From: Cellvibrio sp. KY-GH-1
GTDB lineage: Bacteria; Pseudomonadota; Gammaproteobacteria; Pseudomonadales; Cellvibrionaceae
Assembly (NCBI RefSeq): GCF_008806975.1
Contig: NZ_CP031728.1
Location: 3,307,501-3,371,500 of the forward strand
Length of the DNA: 64,000 nucleotides
Reading direction: 5' to 3'
Positions 55,076 through 64,000 of the stretch are shown here, piece by piece. The position numbers and the translations under genes were made by a program. The notes under the pieces were generated by a model. That model was not told the origin of the DNA, searched no databases, and saw only the letters and a program-made list of their open reading frames with translations. Every line of letters begins with the position of its first letter. The stretch's first letter is position 1.

Positions 55076-56671
55076 ATGCAAGATTCCACTGCGGGGGCCG
55101 TCACCGGTACACCCCACAAGCTTTCGATTGGCGAGAAAATCGGCTACTCCCTTGGGGATGCCGCCGCAAACTTTGTCTGGCGAAGCGGATTTTTTATCCC
55201 GGTGTTTTACACCGACACCTTTGGTATAGCCGCAGCCCATGCGACCATTTTGATTTTGATTGTGCGCCTGTCGGACGGTATTACCGACATCATGATGGGG
55301 TCGATCGCCGACCGCACCAAAACCAAACAGGGTAAATTCCGCCCCTGGATTCTCTGGTCCACGCCCTTTCTCGCGCTATTCCTATCGCTGATTTTTACCA
55401 CGCCCGATTTGAGCTATACCGGTAAAGTCATCTACGCATTCGTTATTTATTTCTGCCTGACGCTCGCCTACACCGCCAACAACGTGCCCTATGGCGCTCT
55501 CATGGGGGTAATGACCGATAGCGTCACCGAACGCGCGAGCTTATCGAGCTTCCGCTTTATCGGCGCCTTTACCGGGGGCTTATTGGTAATGACCAGCCTG
55601 CCCGAACTAGTCGAAGTTTTGGGTAAAGGTAGCGAAGCGGTAGGCTATCAGCGCACCATGTTGATCTTTTCGGTATTGCTGATTGTGTTCCTCTTCATCA
55701 CCTACAAAACCACTAAAGAGCGTATTGAACCGCCCACCCAGATTCAAGGCACCTTCTGGGAAGAAATGAAGGACCTCTTCTGCAACCTGCCAGTAATTTT
55801 GATTCCTGTGTTCGGCATAAGCTTATTTATTATCGCGCTGGCCATGAAAGAGTGGTCGGCCACTGTGAAAGTTGGCGCACTGCTATTGATGCTGGCTTCT
55901 TTTGCTTACACAGTTCATTTGCGCAAAAAAATTATTACTCGCCCAATCGACTCTCTGAGCCCAACGCAAAAAGATTTGGCCGACCTGCTAACTAACAAGC
56001 CTTGGCTGATTCTGCTGGGTGTGGGTATTATGTTTGGTCTCTTCACCGTAGTTCGCCCCAGCGCAGCGAGTTACTATTTCAAATATTATCTGGAGCGCTC
56101 AGATTTAATCAGCCTGTATTTCCTGCTCACCCTGCTAGCATCCTTGGCAGCGGCAGTAGCGACTGGCTGGCTCTCTAGCCGCTTTAACAAGCGCACACTG
56201 ATGATCGCCGCCTTTGTGTTGGGTGCAATTTTCAATGGGGCGATTTACTTTGTCCCACGCGAAAACGTCAACGCCATGCTGGCTCTAGCCACTATCGGTG
56301 AGTTTTTTGCGGGTATGATGCCGGTGCTCTTCTTCAGTATGCTAGGTGATACCGTGGATTATTCCGAATGGAAAAACCATCGCCGTGCCACAGGCCTGAT
56401 CTATTCTGCGGGAACCTTCATTAACAAAACCGGCCACGGCTTCGCCGGCGCCATGGTGCTGATCGTACTGGCACTCTACGGCTATGACGCAACTATCCAA
56501 AGTGCCGTCACCGCCTCGCTGCCAGCGATGGTTTTATTGATGACCGGTATTCCTGTGATCATCGGAATTCTCGGTACCATTTTTACGCTCTGGTACCCGC
56601 TCGATGATAAAACCATGAAAAATATTGAAAGTGAATTAATTGCCCGCCGCGTAAAAAATAACGCGCAGTAA
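55076..56671 (+). CDS. GPH/MelB-type sugar:cation symporter (MFS)
   Basis: 531 residues, twelve membrane segments. The N-terminal signature is SIGEKIGYSLGDAAANFVWRSGFFIPVFYTDTFGIAA, followed by DGITDIMMGSIADRTKTKQGKFRPWILW, the family's characteristic loop. Later segments include MFGLFTVVRPSAASYYFKYYL and DTVDYSEWKNHRRATGLIYSAGTF. The family imports glycosides, pentosides or hexuronides with sodium or protons. The sugar is unknown. A central segment of about 80 residues (KEWSATVKVGALLLMLASFAYTVHL) is longer than in MelB. It is monocistronic with a terminator. Confidence 0.9.
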   Translation: MQDSTAGAVTGTPHKLSIGEKIGYSLGDAAANFVWRSGFFIPVFYTDTFGIAAAHATILILIVRLSDGITDIMMGSIADRTKTKQGKFRPWILWSTPFLALFLSLIFTTPDLSYTGKVIYAFVIYFCLTLAYTANNVPYGALMGVMTDSVTERASLSSFRFIGAFTGGLLVMTSLPELVEVLGKGSEAVGYQRTMLIFSVLLIVFLFITYKTTKERIEPPTQIQGTFWEEMKDLFCNLPVILIPVFGISLFIIALAMKEWSATVKVGALLLMLASFAYTVHLRKKIITRPIDSLSPTQKDLADLLTNKPWLILLGVGIMFGLFTVVRPSAASYYFKYYLERSDLISLYFLLTLLASLAAAVATGWLSSRFNKRTLMIAAFVLGAIFNGAIYFVPRENVNAMLALATIGEFFAGMMPVLFFSMLGDTVDYSEWKNHRRATGLIYSAGTFINKTGHGFAGAMVLIVLALYGYDATIQSAVTASLPAMVLLMTGIPVIIGILGTIFTLWYPLDDKTMKNIESELIARRVKNNAQ

Positions 56672-56673
56672 TA

Positions 56674-56703
56674 AAAAATCCCCGCTTCGGCGGAGATTTT
56701 TTT
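56674..56703. terminator. Bidirectional terminator between symporter and PilZ genes
   Basis: ATCCCCGC and GCGGAGAT pair (one mismatch) around TTCG with A and T tracts on either side, serving both convergent genes. Confidence 0.8.
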
Positions 56704-56704
56704 C

Positions 56705-57121
56705 TCAGGCTGATGCCTGCTTATCGAAATCACCAGAGTAGCGCTGAATCCACTCCATCGCCGCTTCCTCACTCGTCAATTGCCGCCCCTTGAGCGCCAA
56801 GCGCTGACGATAGTCTTCGATCTGACAGACCTGCTCCACCATCCGTGTACGGAAGTATTCGTCATCACTCGTAAATCGCACCCCAACTTCATATTCCTTA
56901 ACACCGTGCTCACGCCGCCAGACAATAACTCCGCTGCCATGATAATCCGGCTTAATCACGGGAATCTCAAACTCCACAACGGTCCCGACCTTCACAGGCT
57001 TGTCAGTCAAAAAACACAAACCGCCGGCGCTCAAGTTACGCACACGCACACGCGCCCCGTCATCACCCCCGGCACAGACCTGAATCGGAATTGATGTGGG
57101 ATGACGAATATAGCTACGCAT
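56705..57121 (-). CDS. PilZ domain protein
   Basis: 138 residues. The c-di-GMP motifs are RSYIR near the N-terminus (RxxxR) and NLSAGGLCF (N/DxSxxG), followed by VGTVVEFEIPVIKPDYHGSGVIVWRREHG. A C-terminal helical extension ends VCQIEDYRQRLALKGRQL, AAMEWIQRYSGDF. It would bind cyclic di-GMP and control motility, secretion or polysaccharide synthesis. The partner is not visible. It is single-gene, leftward. Confidence 0.88.
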   Translation of the reverse strand: MRSYIRHPTSIPIQVCAGGDDGARVRVRNLSAGGLCFLTDKPVKVGTVVEFEIPVIKPDYHGSGVIVWRREHGVKEYEVGVRFTSDDEYFRTRMVEQVCQIEDYRQRLALKGRQLTSEEAAMEWIQRYSGDFDKQASA

Positions 57122-57312
57122 AAATTCACGCTCTCATAACCACCCAAGGTTATAAAAAGTGTAATTCAGCAAAAAGCGGCAATTGGATTAGATTGTCATG
57201 AAAAGAATTGGCACTTAGAACCAAAATCACTGACGTTCGCGATAGGCAATCCTGCACAGCGAAAGCACAAAACACCTGGATTAGATATTCAAAATCCAAG
57301 AGAGGCGAAAAA

Positions 57313-57349
57313 ATAAAAAACCCGAAGCTCTTGCGAACTTCGGGTTTTG
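57313..57349 (-). terminator. Terminator after tRNA-Phe
   Basis: AACCCGAAG (57319-57327) pairs with CTTCGGGTT (57338-57346); reading leftward a T-rich tract follows. Confidence 0.8.
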
Positions 57350-57353
57350 TATA

Positions 57354-57429
57354 TGGTGCCCAGACCCGGAATCGAACCAGGGACACGAGGATTTTCAATC
57401 CACTGCTCTACCGACTGAGCTATCTGGGC
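57354..57429 (-). tRNA. tRNA-Phe (anticodon GAA)
   Basis: 76 nucleotides, read leftward: acceptor GCCCAGA pairs with TCTGGGC, D arm TAGCTCAGTCGGTAGAGCA, anticodon loop TTGAAAA giving GAA, T arm GTTCGAATC, and an encoded CCA. A hairpin terminator follows. It lies beyond the yggX gene, as in pseudomonads. Confidence 0.97.
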
Positions 57430-57551
57430 GTGTCGTCGCAGCTGGGCTGCGAGAGGCGCGTATTAAACCCGCTCAGGCGGGGCGAGTCAATAGCGTTTTT
57501 TAAAAAAAATTCCCGTTTTATCAAAGGGTAACTGAAATATGTGCAAGTTGA

Positions 57552-57836
57552 TTACTTGTTGTCCGAAGTCGATGGCGGCACATAGCCTTCGGCCTGATCG
57601 TAAGTATCACCTGCGAGGAATTTGGTCATCTGTTCGGTGAGATATACCTTGGTACCCATATCCATAACGCTGAGGCGCTTTTCGTTGATCAGCATGGTTT
57701 GGTGGGCCATCCACTCCTGCCAGGCCTTTTTGGAAACATTATTGAAAATATCGACACCTTTAGCGCCCGGGTAAGGCGGTACATCCAGCCCTTCGAGTTC
57801 CTGTTTGTATTTGCTGCAAAACACCATTCTGGCCAT
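57552..57836 (-). CDS. yggX: Oxidative damage protection protein YggX
   Basis: 94 residues. Signature: MARMVFCSKYKQELEGLDVPPYPGAKG with the family Cys7, then NVSKKAWQEWMAHQTMLINEKRLS. The protein binds iron and protects iron-sulfur clusters from oxidation. It follows mutY after 38 bases, the conserved pairing, so they are co-transcribed. The tRNA-Phe gene lies further along on the same strand. Confidence 0.95.
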   Translation of the reverse strand: MARMVFCSKYKQELEGLDVPPYPGAKGVDIFNNVSKKAWQEWMAHQTMLINEKRLSVMDMGTKVYLTEQMTKFLAGDTYDQAEGYVPPSTSDNK

Positions 57837-57874
57837 CGAGTAACTCGCTTAATTAAAAAACAATAATTTGCCTT

Positions 57875-58969
57875 TCAGGATTTTCGCCTGAGTTTGGCGA
57901 TTGGCTTGATAGACGCACGGGGATCCAATTGCGCCAGCTTTTCCAGCAATTTCTTAACCGGCGCCGCTAGCCCCAAGGCATCGGGTTGATGTGGATTGTA
58001 CCAGTGTGTAGCGGCTTCACCGATAGTTTGCGGGGATTTCGCCAACTGGATCAGTACCGGCGTGATATCAAGGTGGTAGTGGCTAAAGGTGTGACGATAG
58101 CTATCCCAGACTTCATGCTCGACAACCTCGCCAAAATGATCACTGACATAGTCGTCGGCAGCCACATCCATCGCCAGCTCGGGAAAGCTCCAGAGACCGC
58201 CCCAAATTCCTTGCGCAGGACGCTGCTGCAGAAGCAAGTCACCGGCGGAATTGCGCAGCATCAGTAATTGTACCGATTTTTCCGGCAGCGCTTTTTTGGG
58301 CTTCTTGCCCGGATATTCCTGCGGATTACCTTGTGCATAGGCAATGCAACCTTCACGTAATGGGCAAATTTCGCATTTCGGTTTGCTGCGCGTACACAGC
58401 GTTGCGCCCATATCCATCATTGCCTGGGTGTAGTGGTTGGCGCGGCTTTTGGGTGTGTATTGCTCAGCAAGTTCCCAAAGGCGATTCACTACATCAGTTT
58501 GCCCTGGCCAGCCTTCCACCGCGTGATAGCGAGCGAGAACTCGCTTGACGTTGCCATCCAGAATCGCAGCGCGCTGATGATAGGCGATACTCGCAATGGC
58601 CCCTGCAGTCGACCGGCCAATCCCTGGCAACTCCGCCAATTCTTCAACTGTTACAGGAAACTCCCCGCCGTGGTTTTTCACTACTATTTGCGCACATTTG
58701 TGCAGGTTGCGCGCCCGTGCGTAATAACCCAAACCCGTCCACAAATGCAGCACTTCATCAATCGGTGCAGCGGCCAAGGCTTTCACGGTAGGAAAGCGCG
58801 CGGTAAATCGCTCGAAATAAGGAATGACCGTTGCAACCTGAGTTTGCTGCAACATAATTTCTGACAACCAGACACGATAGGCGTTGATGTCCTGCTGCCA
58901 GGGTAAATGCTTACGCCCGTGTTTATCGAACCATTTCAACACGCGCGCGGAAAATGATGGGGTACTCAT
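57875..58969 (-). CDS. mutY: A/G-specific adenine glycosylase MutY
   Basis: 364 residues. Catalytic Glu in [20 protein letters not shown], the helix-hairpin-helix and Asp in [18 protein letters not shown] and [16 protein letters not shown], and the 4Fe-4S cysteines in [17 protein letters not shown]. The C-terminal Nudix-like domain ([20 protein letters not shown]) recognises 8-oxoguanine. The enzyme removes adenine mispaired with 8-oxoguanine. It lies between asmA and yggX. Confidence 0.96.
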   Translation of the reverse strand: MSTPSFSARVLKWFDKHGRKHLPWQQDINAYRVWLSEIMLQQTQVATVIPYFERFTARFPTVKALAAAPIDEVLHLWTGLGYYARARNLHKCAQIVVKNHGGEFPVTVEELAELPGIGRSTAGAIASIAYHQRAAILDGNVKRVLARYHAVEGWPGQTDVVNRLWELAEQYTPKSRANHYTQAMMDMGATLCTRSKPKCEICPLREGCIAYAQGNPQEYPGKKPKKALPEKSVQLLMLRNSAGDLLLQQRPAQGIWGGLWSFPELAMDVAADDYVSDHFGEVVEHEVWDSYRHTFSHYHLDITPVLIQLAKSPQTIGEAATHWYNPHQPDALGLAAPVKKLLEKLAQLDPRASIKPIAKLRRKS

Positions 58970-59033
58970 AACGAAGAAAATATCTGAGTTTAAGATGGGC
59001 GCGAATTCTAGCGATAAATTTTCACCCTGCCCA

Positions 59034-61208
59034 TTAGGGTGCTACCGAAGATTCACTTAATGCCGCTGGCTCGCTAACAGCAGAAGACACCGCCGCTGAC
59101 GTGGCGCTCACAGATGACACTGCACCTTTATTGAGTTTTTTCTGTAACTTTTCAAGCAATTGATTTTTCTTTGCTTCCACCTTTTCTTTTAACTCTAGTT
59201 TTTTCGCGTCAAGTTTCGCACCGTGTTTTTCCTTGAGTTTATATACAGCGTAATCCTTGGTTAACTCCACCAGCAATGCTTTATCCGGACGGCAATCGCT
59301 GAGCGGATTAATGTCCGCCAAACTACCTTTGCAACGCAATAATTCCAGCCCGCGCTCCACCCAGTAATAACTGCCGACACTGCAACCATTTACACTGGTG
59401 GCTACCGCGACCTGTTCGGCGGTCACTGTATCGGTTTTATCTTTTAATAATTTGAACGGTAACAAAACATCGTACTGATCATTGGCCAGATTAATTTTAC
59501 CCGTTGAACTCAATTGCAATTTTTCTACGCCGGCTTTGAAGGTATCGATAGTAATAATTTGATCGCGCCATTTAACACTACCCGACAACTCATTCATTTC
59601 GGTGTACTCATTCCATGCCTGCACCGGGTCATCCACCTGATTAACCAGATTCACCATTTTACAAAATTGCTGTTCAAGATTAATCGGCGATGCACGCACC
59701 TGGGCGCCAGAAAAATTAGCATTCGCGCGCAACGCTTTAATTAGCGCGGAAGTAGAATTACCCTGGCTACCACCCAGTGCGCGCGCTTGTATCGCGCCCT
59801 GTAAACCGAACTTTGAATCCACTTTCATATCTTTCAGCAGCGGTGCTAACTCCAGCCCTTCCACACCAGCATCGAATTGCAATTGCGCGAGTTGTCCGCG
59901 CGCATCCAATTGGCTTTTAGCGCTAATCTTGCCGGAGTATGCGAGCGCATTAACATTGCTTTCCAGCATGCCGTTTTTGGCGAGCAATTTAATTTCCAAA
60001 TTCTGCAAGTCCAATTGATTCACAATCAATTTCTGCAATGCCAGTTTTACATTGAGATTGAGTGTACGCAGTGATTCCAATGGAAAGGGCGTATCTGTTG
60101 CCGGCGCTGCTGTTACTTCCTTAGTTTCACGGCGCGGAGACAAGTAATCATCCAAATTCAGCTCCTCACCGATCAGCGAAGCCTTGATTGACGGCGTAGC
60201 AAAATGCGTGACCGATGCCGTGCCTTTCAACGCTGTGTCATCGACCAATAATTCCAGGTTATCCAGTTTTAGCTTATCGCTATCACCCGTGAAATTGGTG
60301 GACAGGGCCAGCTTGGTCAACGCCGCCCCGCCGGCAGTTTCCAGGTGGACGCCCAACGCTGCCAGCAGCTGGCGCACGTTGGTCTCCTTAAGCGTGAGCT
60401 GCCCCTGATAAGTAGGTCCTTGTTGCAATTCTTTGATGGTGGCGGCGTAAGTGAGCGCAACACTGGCTTTGTCGCTGGTACTCAGGTTCAGCTGTAATCG
60501 CCCATCACTGAGCGCGAGATTATTCAGTGCCTTGTCGACGCTCAATTGCGCTTTGAGTTGCCCGATAAGCGCCAGCTTCTCGCCACTTGATTGCGTTTCA
60601 TCCAGTGAAAAACCTGCTTCCAACGCAAAGGGTTCATTGCGGGTATTTACTCCTGCCAAGGTCAGATTAAGGTCGCGCAGACTCAGTGATTGCCCGCGTT
60701 GGGCGTCCTGATAATCCACCCTCGTATTGGCCAGCGAAAGCTGCTGTATATCAAGCTTTAATTCGGACTCAGCGGAAGGTTCAGCCGCCGGCGTTTTAAC
60801 TGCTGAATTTGCGATGTGGTTCCCGCTGGTAAAGGCTTCCCAGTTGCCCTTGCCGGTTTGATCACGTATTAGCTTGAGCTGCAAGCCATCCAACACAATA
60901 TGGTCAACCTGAAAATCCCCACTTAATAGCGGCATTAGTTTGAGTAGCAAACTCGCCTGTTGTAGCTCGGCAATTGGCGCCGTGGGATTATCCAGCGCGG
61001 CAAGGCTTACCTGGTTTACATCCACCCCCAAACTCGGCCAGAGGGCCCAGCCCAGATCCCCCCCGATGTGCAGAGCAACCCCCTGGTCTTTCGCGAGGGC
61101 TTCGATGCGCGGCTTGAACCGGTTGGCGTCTACCAGAAAGACCAATGCCAGCATCGCCATCAGGATCAATCCCAGGATCACCGCCAGACTTTTAAATAGC
61201 ATCTTCAT
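59034..61208 (-). CDS. AsmA-family protein
   Basis: 724 residues from ATG 61208, at nine bases from AGAGG; an ATG at 61217 abuts that site. One N-terminal membrane helix ([19 protein letters not shown]) is followed by the AsmA pattern [38 protein letters not shown] and long beta-rich repeats, with [30 protein letters not shown] near the end. AsmA-type proteins are thought to move phospholipid between inner and outer membranes. A Lys/Glu-rich helical tail ([25 protein letters not shown]) and Ala/Ser-rich end are unusual. It is upstream of mutY. Confidence 0.88.
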   Translation of the reverse strand: MKMLFKSLAVILGLILMAMLALVFLVDANRFKPRIEALAKDQGVALHIGGDLGWALWPSLGVDVNQVSLAALDNPTAPIAELQQASLLLKLMPLLSGDFQVDHIVLDGLQLKLIRDQTGKGNWEAFTSGNHIANSAVKTPAAEPSAESELKLDIQQLSLANTRVDYQDAQRGQSLSLRDLNLTLAGVNTRNEPFALEAGFSLDETQSSGEKLALIGQLKAQLSVDKALNNLALSDGRLQLNLSTSDKASVALTYAATIKELQQGPTYQGQLTLKETNVRQLLAALGVHLETAGGAALTKLALSTNFTGDSDKLKLDNLELLVDDTALKGTASVTHFATPSIKASLIGEELNLDDYLSPRRETKEVTAAPATDTPFPLESLRTLNLNVKLALQKLIVNQLDLQNLEIKLLAKNGMLESNVNALAYSGKISAKSQLDARGQLAQLQFDAGVEGLELAPLLKDMKVDSKFGLQGAIQARALGGSQGNSTSALIKALRANANFSGAQVRASPINLEQQFCKMVNLVNQVDDPVQAWNEYTEMNELSGSVKWRDQIITIDTFKAGVEKLQLSSTGKINLANDQYDVLLPFKLLKDKTDTVTAEQVAVATSVNGCSVGSYYWVERGLELLRCKGSLADINPLSDCRPDKALLVELTKDYAVYKLKEKHGAKLDAKKLELKEKVEAKKNQLLEKLQKKLNKGAVSSVSATSAAVSSAVSEPAALSESSVAP

Positions 61209-61502
61209 GAACAACATCCTCTGTGCAGCATTCGCTTATTAGAGGCGAGTCTAGGGCCAAAGTGCCCCAGCAGCCAGCCAAAACCCGACAGGGATCACAA
61301 AACCCAGGCAGTAAATCTCAAGGCGTTCGGGTTTGCCGGGTACCACTTTTACTCGAACGCGGCACACACACTGCCACTTTGGGCCAATGCCGCAAATGGG
61401 GTGCGCGCCTTACGCCAAAGGCCAATGCTGGTGACGCTGCTGGGCTACCCTGCCGGCCACTTCTGAAATAACCACCACATAATTGATAATACGGTGCCCC
61501 CT

Positions 61503-62993
61503 ATGAACAACCCCCTGTCCCGCTGGCTAAAGGCCAGCATGATTGCACTTAGCCTGCTAAGCATCGCCCACACGCCCGCCCAGGCGAACGGAACCCCTGC
61601 GGGAGACCGCGTATTAATGGGCGCCTTTGTTGATCGCGACTGGACCGAAGCCAATCCCTGCGGCGACAAGATCACCGCTGATTGGGAATGGGCGGATAAC
61701 AAACAGTGGTACGGCAATGCCGCGCCCTACTTCGGCAAGATTTTCCCCGAAGTCTTTCGCCCGGATGGCAGCAAAAACTGGTACCACCTCTGGAAAGACG
61801 AAATCAGCAAGATCAAAGCCCAGGGCCGTGTGCCCTACATCAACCTGGAATTCCATGGCGAGCTGGCGCGCCACGACAACAGCAAATGCTGGTGGCGTTG
61901 GGATGCAAGTAACCAGCGGGTTGATCGCAACATCATCAAGGAAATTCTGGACGGCAAACACAACGACATCATCGACAATATCGCCCATGGGCTGAAAGGC
62001 GAAAAGGTGCCGGTGTTAATTGACCTGTTCCACGAAGCCAATGCGCCCTGGTACGACTGGGGGCCCTGTAAACACGGCGAAACCTGGGCGCGCTTTCGCA
62101 GCGCATACAAATACGTAGTAGATCGTTTCCGCGCGGTAGGTGCCACCAACGTGAAATTCGGCACCTCGGTATGGCCGGATTCCGTGTGCTGGACAGACGC
62201 AGGCCCCTGGGGTACAGGCGCCATTTTTGCGGACCTCTATGTGCCCGGCTACATGGACTGGGTGGGAGTTGATATTTACGGCGGCGAAGGCGAAGGTGGA
62301 AAATTCACGACGCAACTGAATAAGTGGTACAGCCAGTTGGCCGCAACTGGTCGCCCGATTGTGGTTGGTGAAATGGCGGTTACTCCGGGCGCCCACAAAG
62401 AACAATGGCTGAAGGATTTTGCCAGCGCGTTGACCAGCGGCGCCTACCCTATGTTGCGTGCCTTCAACTGGTTTGATATCGATAAGCCGGGTGAAGCTAA
62501 CTGGCGTATTGACGCGGGCGGTACCGGTCCGCTATTCGATAGCTTAATGAAACACCCCAAGCTTATCGGCAGCTTCGGTACCTATGAACTGAAAAATAAA
62601 GCCAGCGGCAAATGCCTGGACGTCACCGGCGCCAGTACCGCCAACGGGGCAAAAATGCAGGTATACACCTGTAACGGCACCGATGCCCAGACCTTCACTT
62701 TATCCGACCTCACGGGTTACAAGATGGAACTTCGCGCACTCAACAGCGGCAAGTGTGTGGATGTAGCCGCAGCCGGCACGACAGACGGCACCCTTGTCCA
62801 GCAATGGGACTGCAACGCCACCAATGCCCAGGTCTGGACCATGAAGGTCATCACCTGGAACCCGCTGGAAGTCGAATTGGTTGCCGCCCACTCCAACAAA
62901 TGCCTGGACGTAGACATGGGCATCGGCCCCAAAATACACCAGTGGTGGTGTACCGGCGGCAACGCGCAGCGTTTCGTCATGACCAAACGTTAA
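61503..62993 (+). CDS. GH26-like glycoside hydrolase with ricin-type (CBM13-like) C-terminus
   Basis: 496 residues from ATG 61503; a GTG at 61494 is also in frame. A signal peptide (ending AQANG) precedes a catalytic domain of about 320 residues, in which LIDLFHEANAPWYDWG provides the probable acid/base Glu and IVVGEMAVTP the probable nucleophile Glu, as in clan GH-A family 26. The C-terminal 140 residues are a ricin-type lectin with three repeats (KCLDVTGAST...AQTFTL, KCVDVAAAGT...AQVWTM, KCLDVDMGIG...AQRFVM). It likely attacks beta-mannan or a related glucan; substrate unproven. Secreted, typical of Cellvibrio. Confidence 0.75.
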   Translation: MNNPLSRWLKASMIALSLLSIAHTPAQANGTPAGDRVLMGAFVDRDWTEANPCGDKITADWEWADNKQWYGNAAPYFGKIFPEVFRPDGSKNWYHLWKDEISKIKAQGRVPYINLEFHGELARHDNSKCWWRWDASNQRVDRNIIKEILDGKHNDIIDNIAHGLKGEKVPVLIDLFHEANAPWYDWGPCKHGETWARFRSAYKYVVDRFRAVGATNVKFGTSVWPDSVCWTDAGPWGTGAIFADLYVPGYMDWVGVDIYGGEGEGGKFTTQLNKWYSQLAATGRPIVVGEMAVTPGAHKEQWLKDFASALTSGAYPMLRAFNWFDIDKPGEANWRIDAGGTGPLFDSLMKHPKLIGSFGTYELKNKASGKCLDVTGASTANGAKMQVYTCNGTDAQTFTLSDLTGYKMELRALNSGKCVDVAAAGTTDGTLVQQWDCNATNAQVWTMKVITWNPLEVELVAAHSNKCLDVDMGIGPKIHQWWCTGGNAQRFVMTKR

Positions 62994-63001
62994 TTCCCAT
63001 C

Positions 63002-63042
63002 GCGAGGGCCCAATACTCTGCACGGAGTAGGCCCTCGCTTTT
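63002..63042 (+). terminator. Terminator after GH26-like gene
   Basis: GCGAGGGCC (63002-63010) and GGCCCTCGC (63030-63038) form a nine-base stem with an internal smaller pair, followed by four T. Confidence 0.7.
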
Positions 63043-63075
63043 CCCAAAAATAAAATCATTTGAAGGAATACCACT

Positions 63076-64000
63076 ATGTTGAAATCCATTTTTCGTTTGT
63101 CCGCATTGGGCATGATAATGCTCGGCGCCAATCTCCAGGCACAAACCGCCCACATTCAATCCCCCGCGGCTAGCGCTGAATACACCAAGTTCAAAACCCA
63201 AAATTACGGCGAGATACTGCTGGAAACGGGTACACGCTTGCGCTTTGAGGTAACACAGCGCGAAACGCGCGGTTCGGTAGAAATCGTTACAGCGCGATTA
63301 CTGGACCCCTACTCAGCCACCGATACTAATTACCGCAATTTAATCGTCACTCTGTCTCCTGAAAAGGGCGAATTAGTAGCCTTCGCTGAAACCACCGAAG
63401 GTCACTTCGATTTCAACCCGGAGGGCGATGCAACGCGGCTATGGCGCAAATCAACGCCGCCTGCAACACTGGATGAGATTCTCCATACCAAAACCAGCCG
63501 TAACCTCAAATCGGCAAAAGCCGGCACTACTGTCGCTCCGCTGGTGGTGGGCGAGCAGGATGGCTCAGGGCGTTACGTGGTCGATGTATTTATTGGTTTT
63601 TCTACTTCTGCGGCCAATTCCCAATATGTCCGCAACAATCTGGAGGCCACAGCTCAGTCCTACATTCAACAAGTTAACACGGCATTGAAAAACAGTAAGG
63701 TTGATAACGTGTATTTGCGCTTGGTAGGTACAGGGACATCGCCGAATAACCCCGGCGTAGTGACCTCCGTATTGAGCGATGTTAAAACCTGGTTCGCGGC
63801 TGATATCGAGCGCACCGCGCCGGATCTGGTGGGCATGGTACAAATGCCTACTGACGCACCCGGTAGCGCAGGTGGCTGGGCCGGCGTGGGCGGCGACACT
63901 CACGTAATAGGTGCCCCCTGGCCCTTTGCTTATCGCCACGAGGTTGGCCACAACGTCGGGGGTGTCCACTGCCCTGACGGCAGTGGCTACCACTTCGGGC
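63076..64000 (+). CDS. Secreted metzincin-type zinc metalloprotease (partial)
   Basis: At least 308 residues from ATG 63076 (AAGGA upstream), running off the right edge. Signal peptide (LSALGMIMLGANLQA) and a propeptide-like beta-rich region precede the catalytic start (YVVDVFIGFSTSAANSQYV). The zinc motif is RHEVGHNVGGVH, matching HExxHxxGxxH with Glu as base; the Met-turn would lie beyond the window. Reprolysin/astacin-type assignment among metzincins is likely but not settled. It follows the GH26-like gene and may aid extracellular degradation. Confidence 0.85.
   Translation, partial: MLKSIFRLSALGMIMLGANLQAQTAHIQSPAASAEYTKFKTQNYGEILLETGTRLRFEVTQRETRGSVEIVTARLLDPYSATDTNYRNLIVTLSPEKGELVAFAETTEGHFDFNPEGDATRLWRKSTPPATLDEILHTKTSRNLKSAKAGTTVAPLVVGEQDGSGRYVVDVFIGFSTSAANSQYVRNNLEATAQSYIQQVNTALKNSKVDNVYLRLVGTGTSPNNPGVVTSVLSDVKTWFAADIERTAPDLVGMVQMPTDAPGSAGGWAGVGGDTHVIGAPWPFAYRHEVGHNVGGVHCPDGSGYHFG

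Noticed and set aside
1-64000. CRISPR arrays, insertion sequences, prophage genes, rRNA
   Set aside because: No spaced direct repeats, transposase, integrase or rRNA signatures were seen.

Overview
The window looks like chromosome from a Cellvibrio-like gammaproteobacterium (Cellvibrionaceae). The housekeeping blocks keep a Pseudomonas-type order: HAD/rppH/ptsP/lgt/thyA/folA and asmA/mutY/yggX/tRNA-Phe. Around them sit traits of a polysaccharide-degrading marine or soil gammaproteobacterium: a GH26-like hydrolase with a ricin-type lectin tail, a heparin-lyase-like protein, TonB-dependent uptake, Ser-rich linkers in a lipoprotein, and many exported c-heme-motif proteins. This assignment is inference from protein families and gene order; no database search was possible.

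Layout. 0-10.7 kb: a divergent cluster of exported proteins. Leftward lie an HzsA-like PD40/CxxCH lipoprotein, an SH3 plus beta-barrel protein, a second beta-barrel protein and a TlpA-like thioredoxin. Rightward lie a CxxCH protein, a LamG/cytochrome lipoprotein and a Tat-exported DUF1501-like protein. 10.7-19.8 kb: accessory exported genes (trypsin-like protease with three C-terminal repeats, polysaccharide lyase-like protein, TonB receptor, periplasmic binding-like protein, TauE/SafE permease, orphan CxxCH protein). 20-24 kb: a nitric-oxide-type signalling operon (H-NOX, hybrid kinase, response regulator) carrying two apparent homopolymer frameshifts. 24-26 kb: GspE/PilB-type ATPase. 26-28 kb: DUF47/Pit phosphate uptake behind a candidate Pho box. 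28-31 kb: argE, argA and a GNAT gene. 31.4-32.6 kb: a frameshifted, AT-rich acyltransferase. 32.8-34.6 kb: ilvD. 34.7-39.9 kb: a complete second-type TonB energising operon (DUF3450, two MotA/TolQ/ExbB proteins, ExbD, TonB, TPR). 40-47.5 kb: folA, thyA, lgt, ptsP, rppH, a HAD phosphatase and an RlmI-type methyltransferase. 47.8-57.5 kb: a calcium-motif lipoprotein, an RND/MMPL exporter, SelW-like, double-FHA, ppa, a sugar symporter, PilZ and tRNA-Phe. 57.5-64 kb: yggX, mutY, asmA, the GH26-like enzyme and a metzincin protease cut by the window edge.

How the parts work together. The H-NOX operon looks like a heme-gas sensor feeding a phosphorelay: a kinase with no sensor domain of its own, an HPt module and a response regulator with an unrecognised output. 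The TonB operon would power outer-membrane receptors such as the one at 13.3-15.3 kb. DUF47 and Pit form a phosphate importer and its accessory protein. No rRNA, CRISPR array, transposase or phage gene was seen.

The two most distinctive items are the exported heme-motif cluster at 0-10.7 kb and the H-NOX operon. Three genes (H-NOX, its response regulator, the acyltransferase) are each split at a six-base homopolymer. This could be sequencing error, real decay, or slippage-dependent expression, and it should be settled before functional conclusions are drawn.
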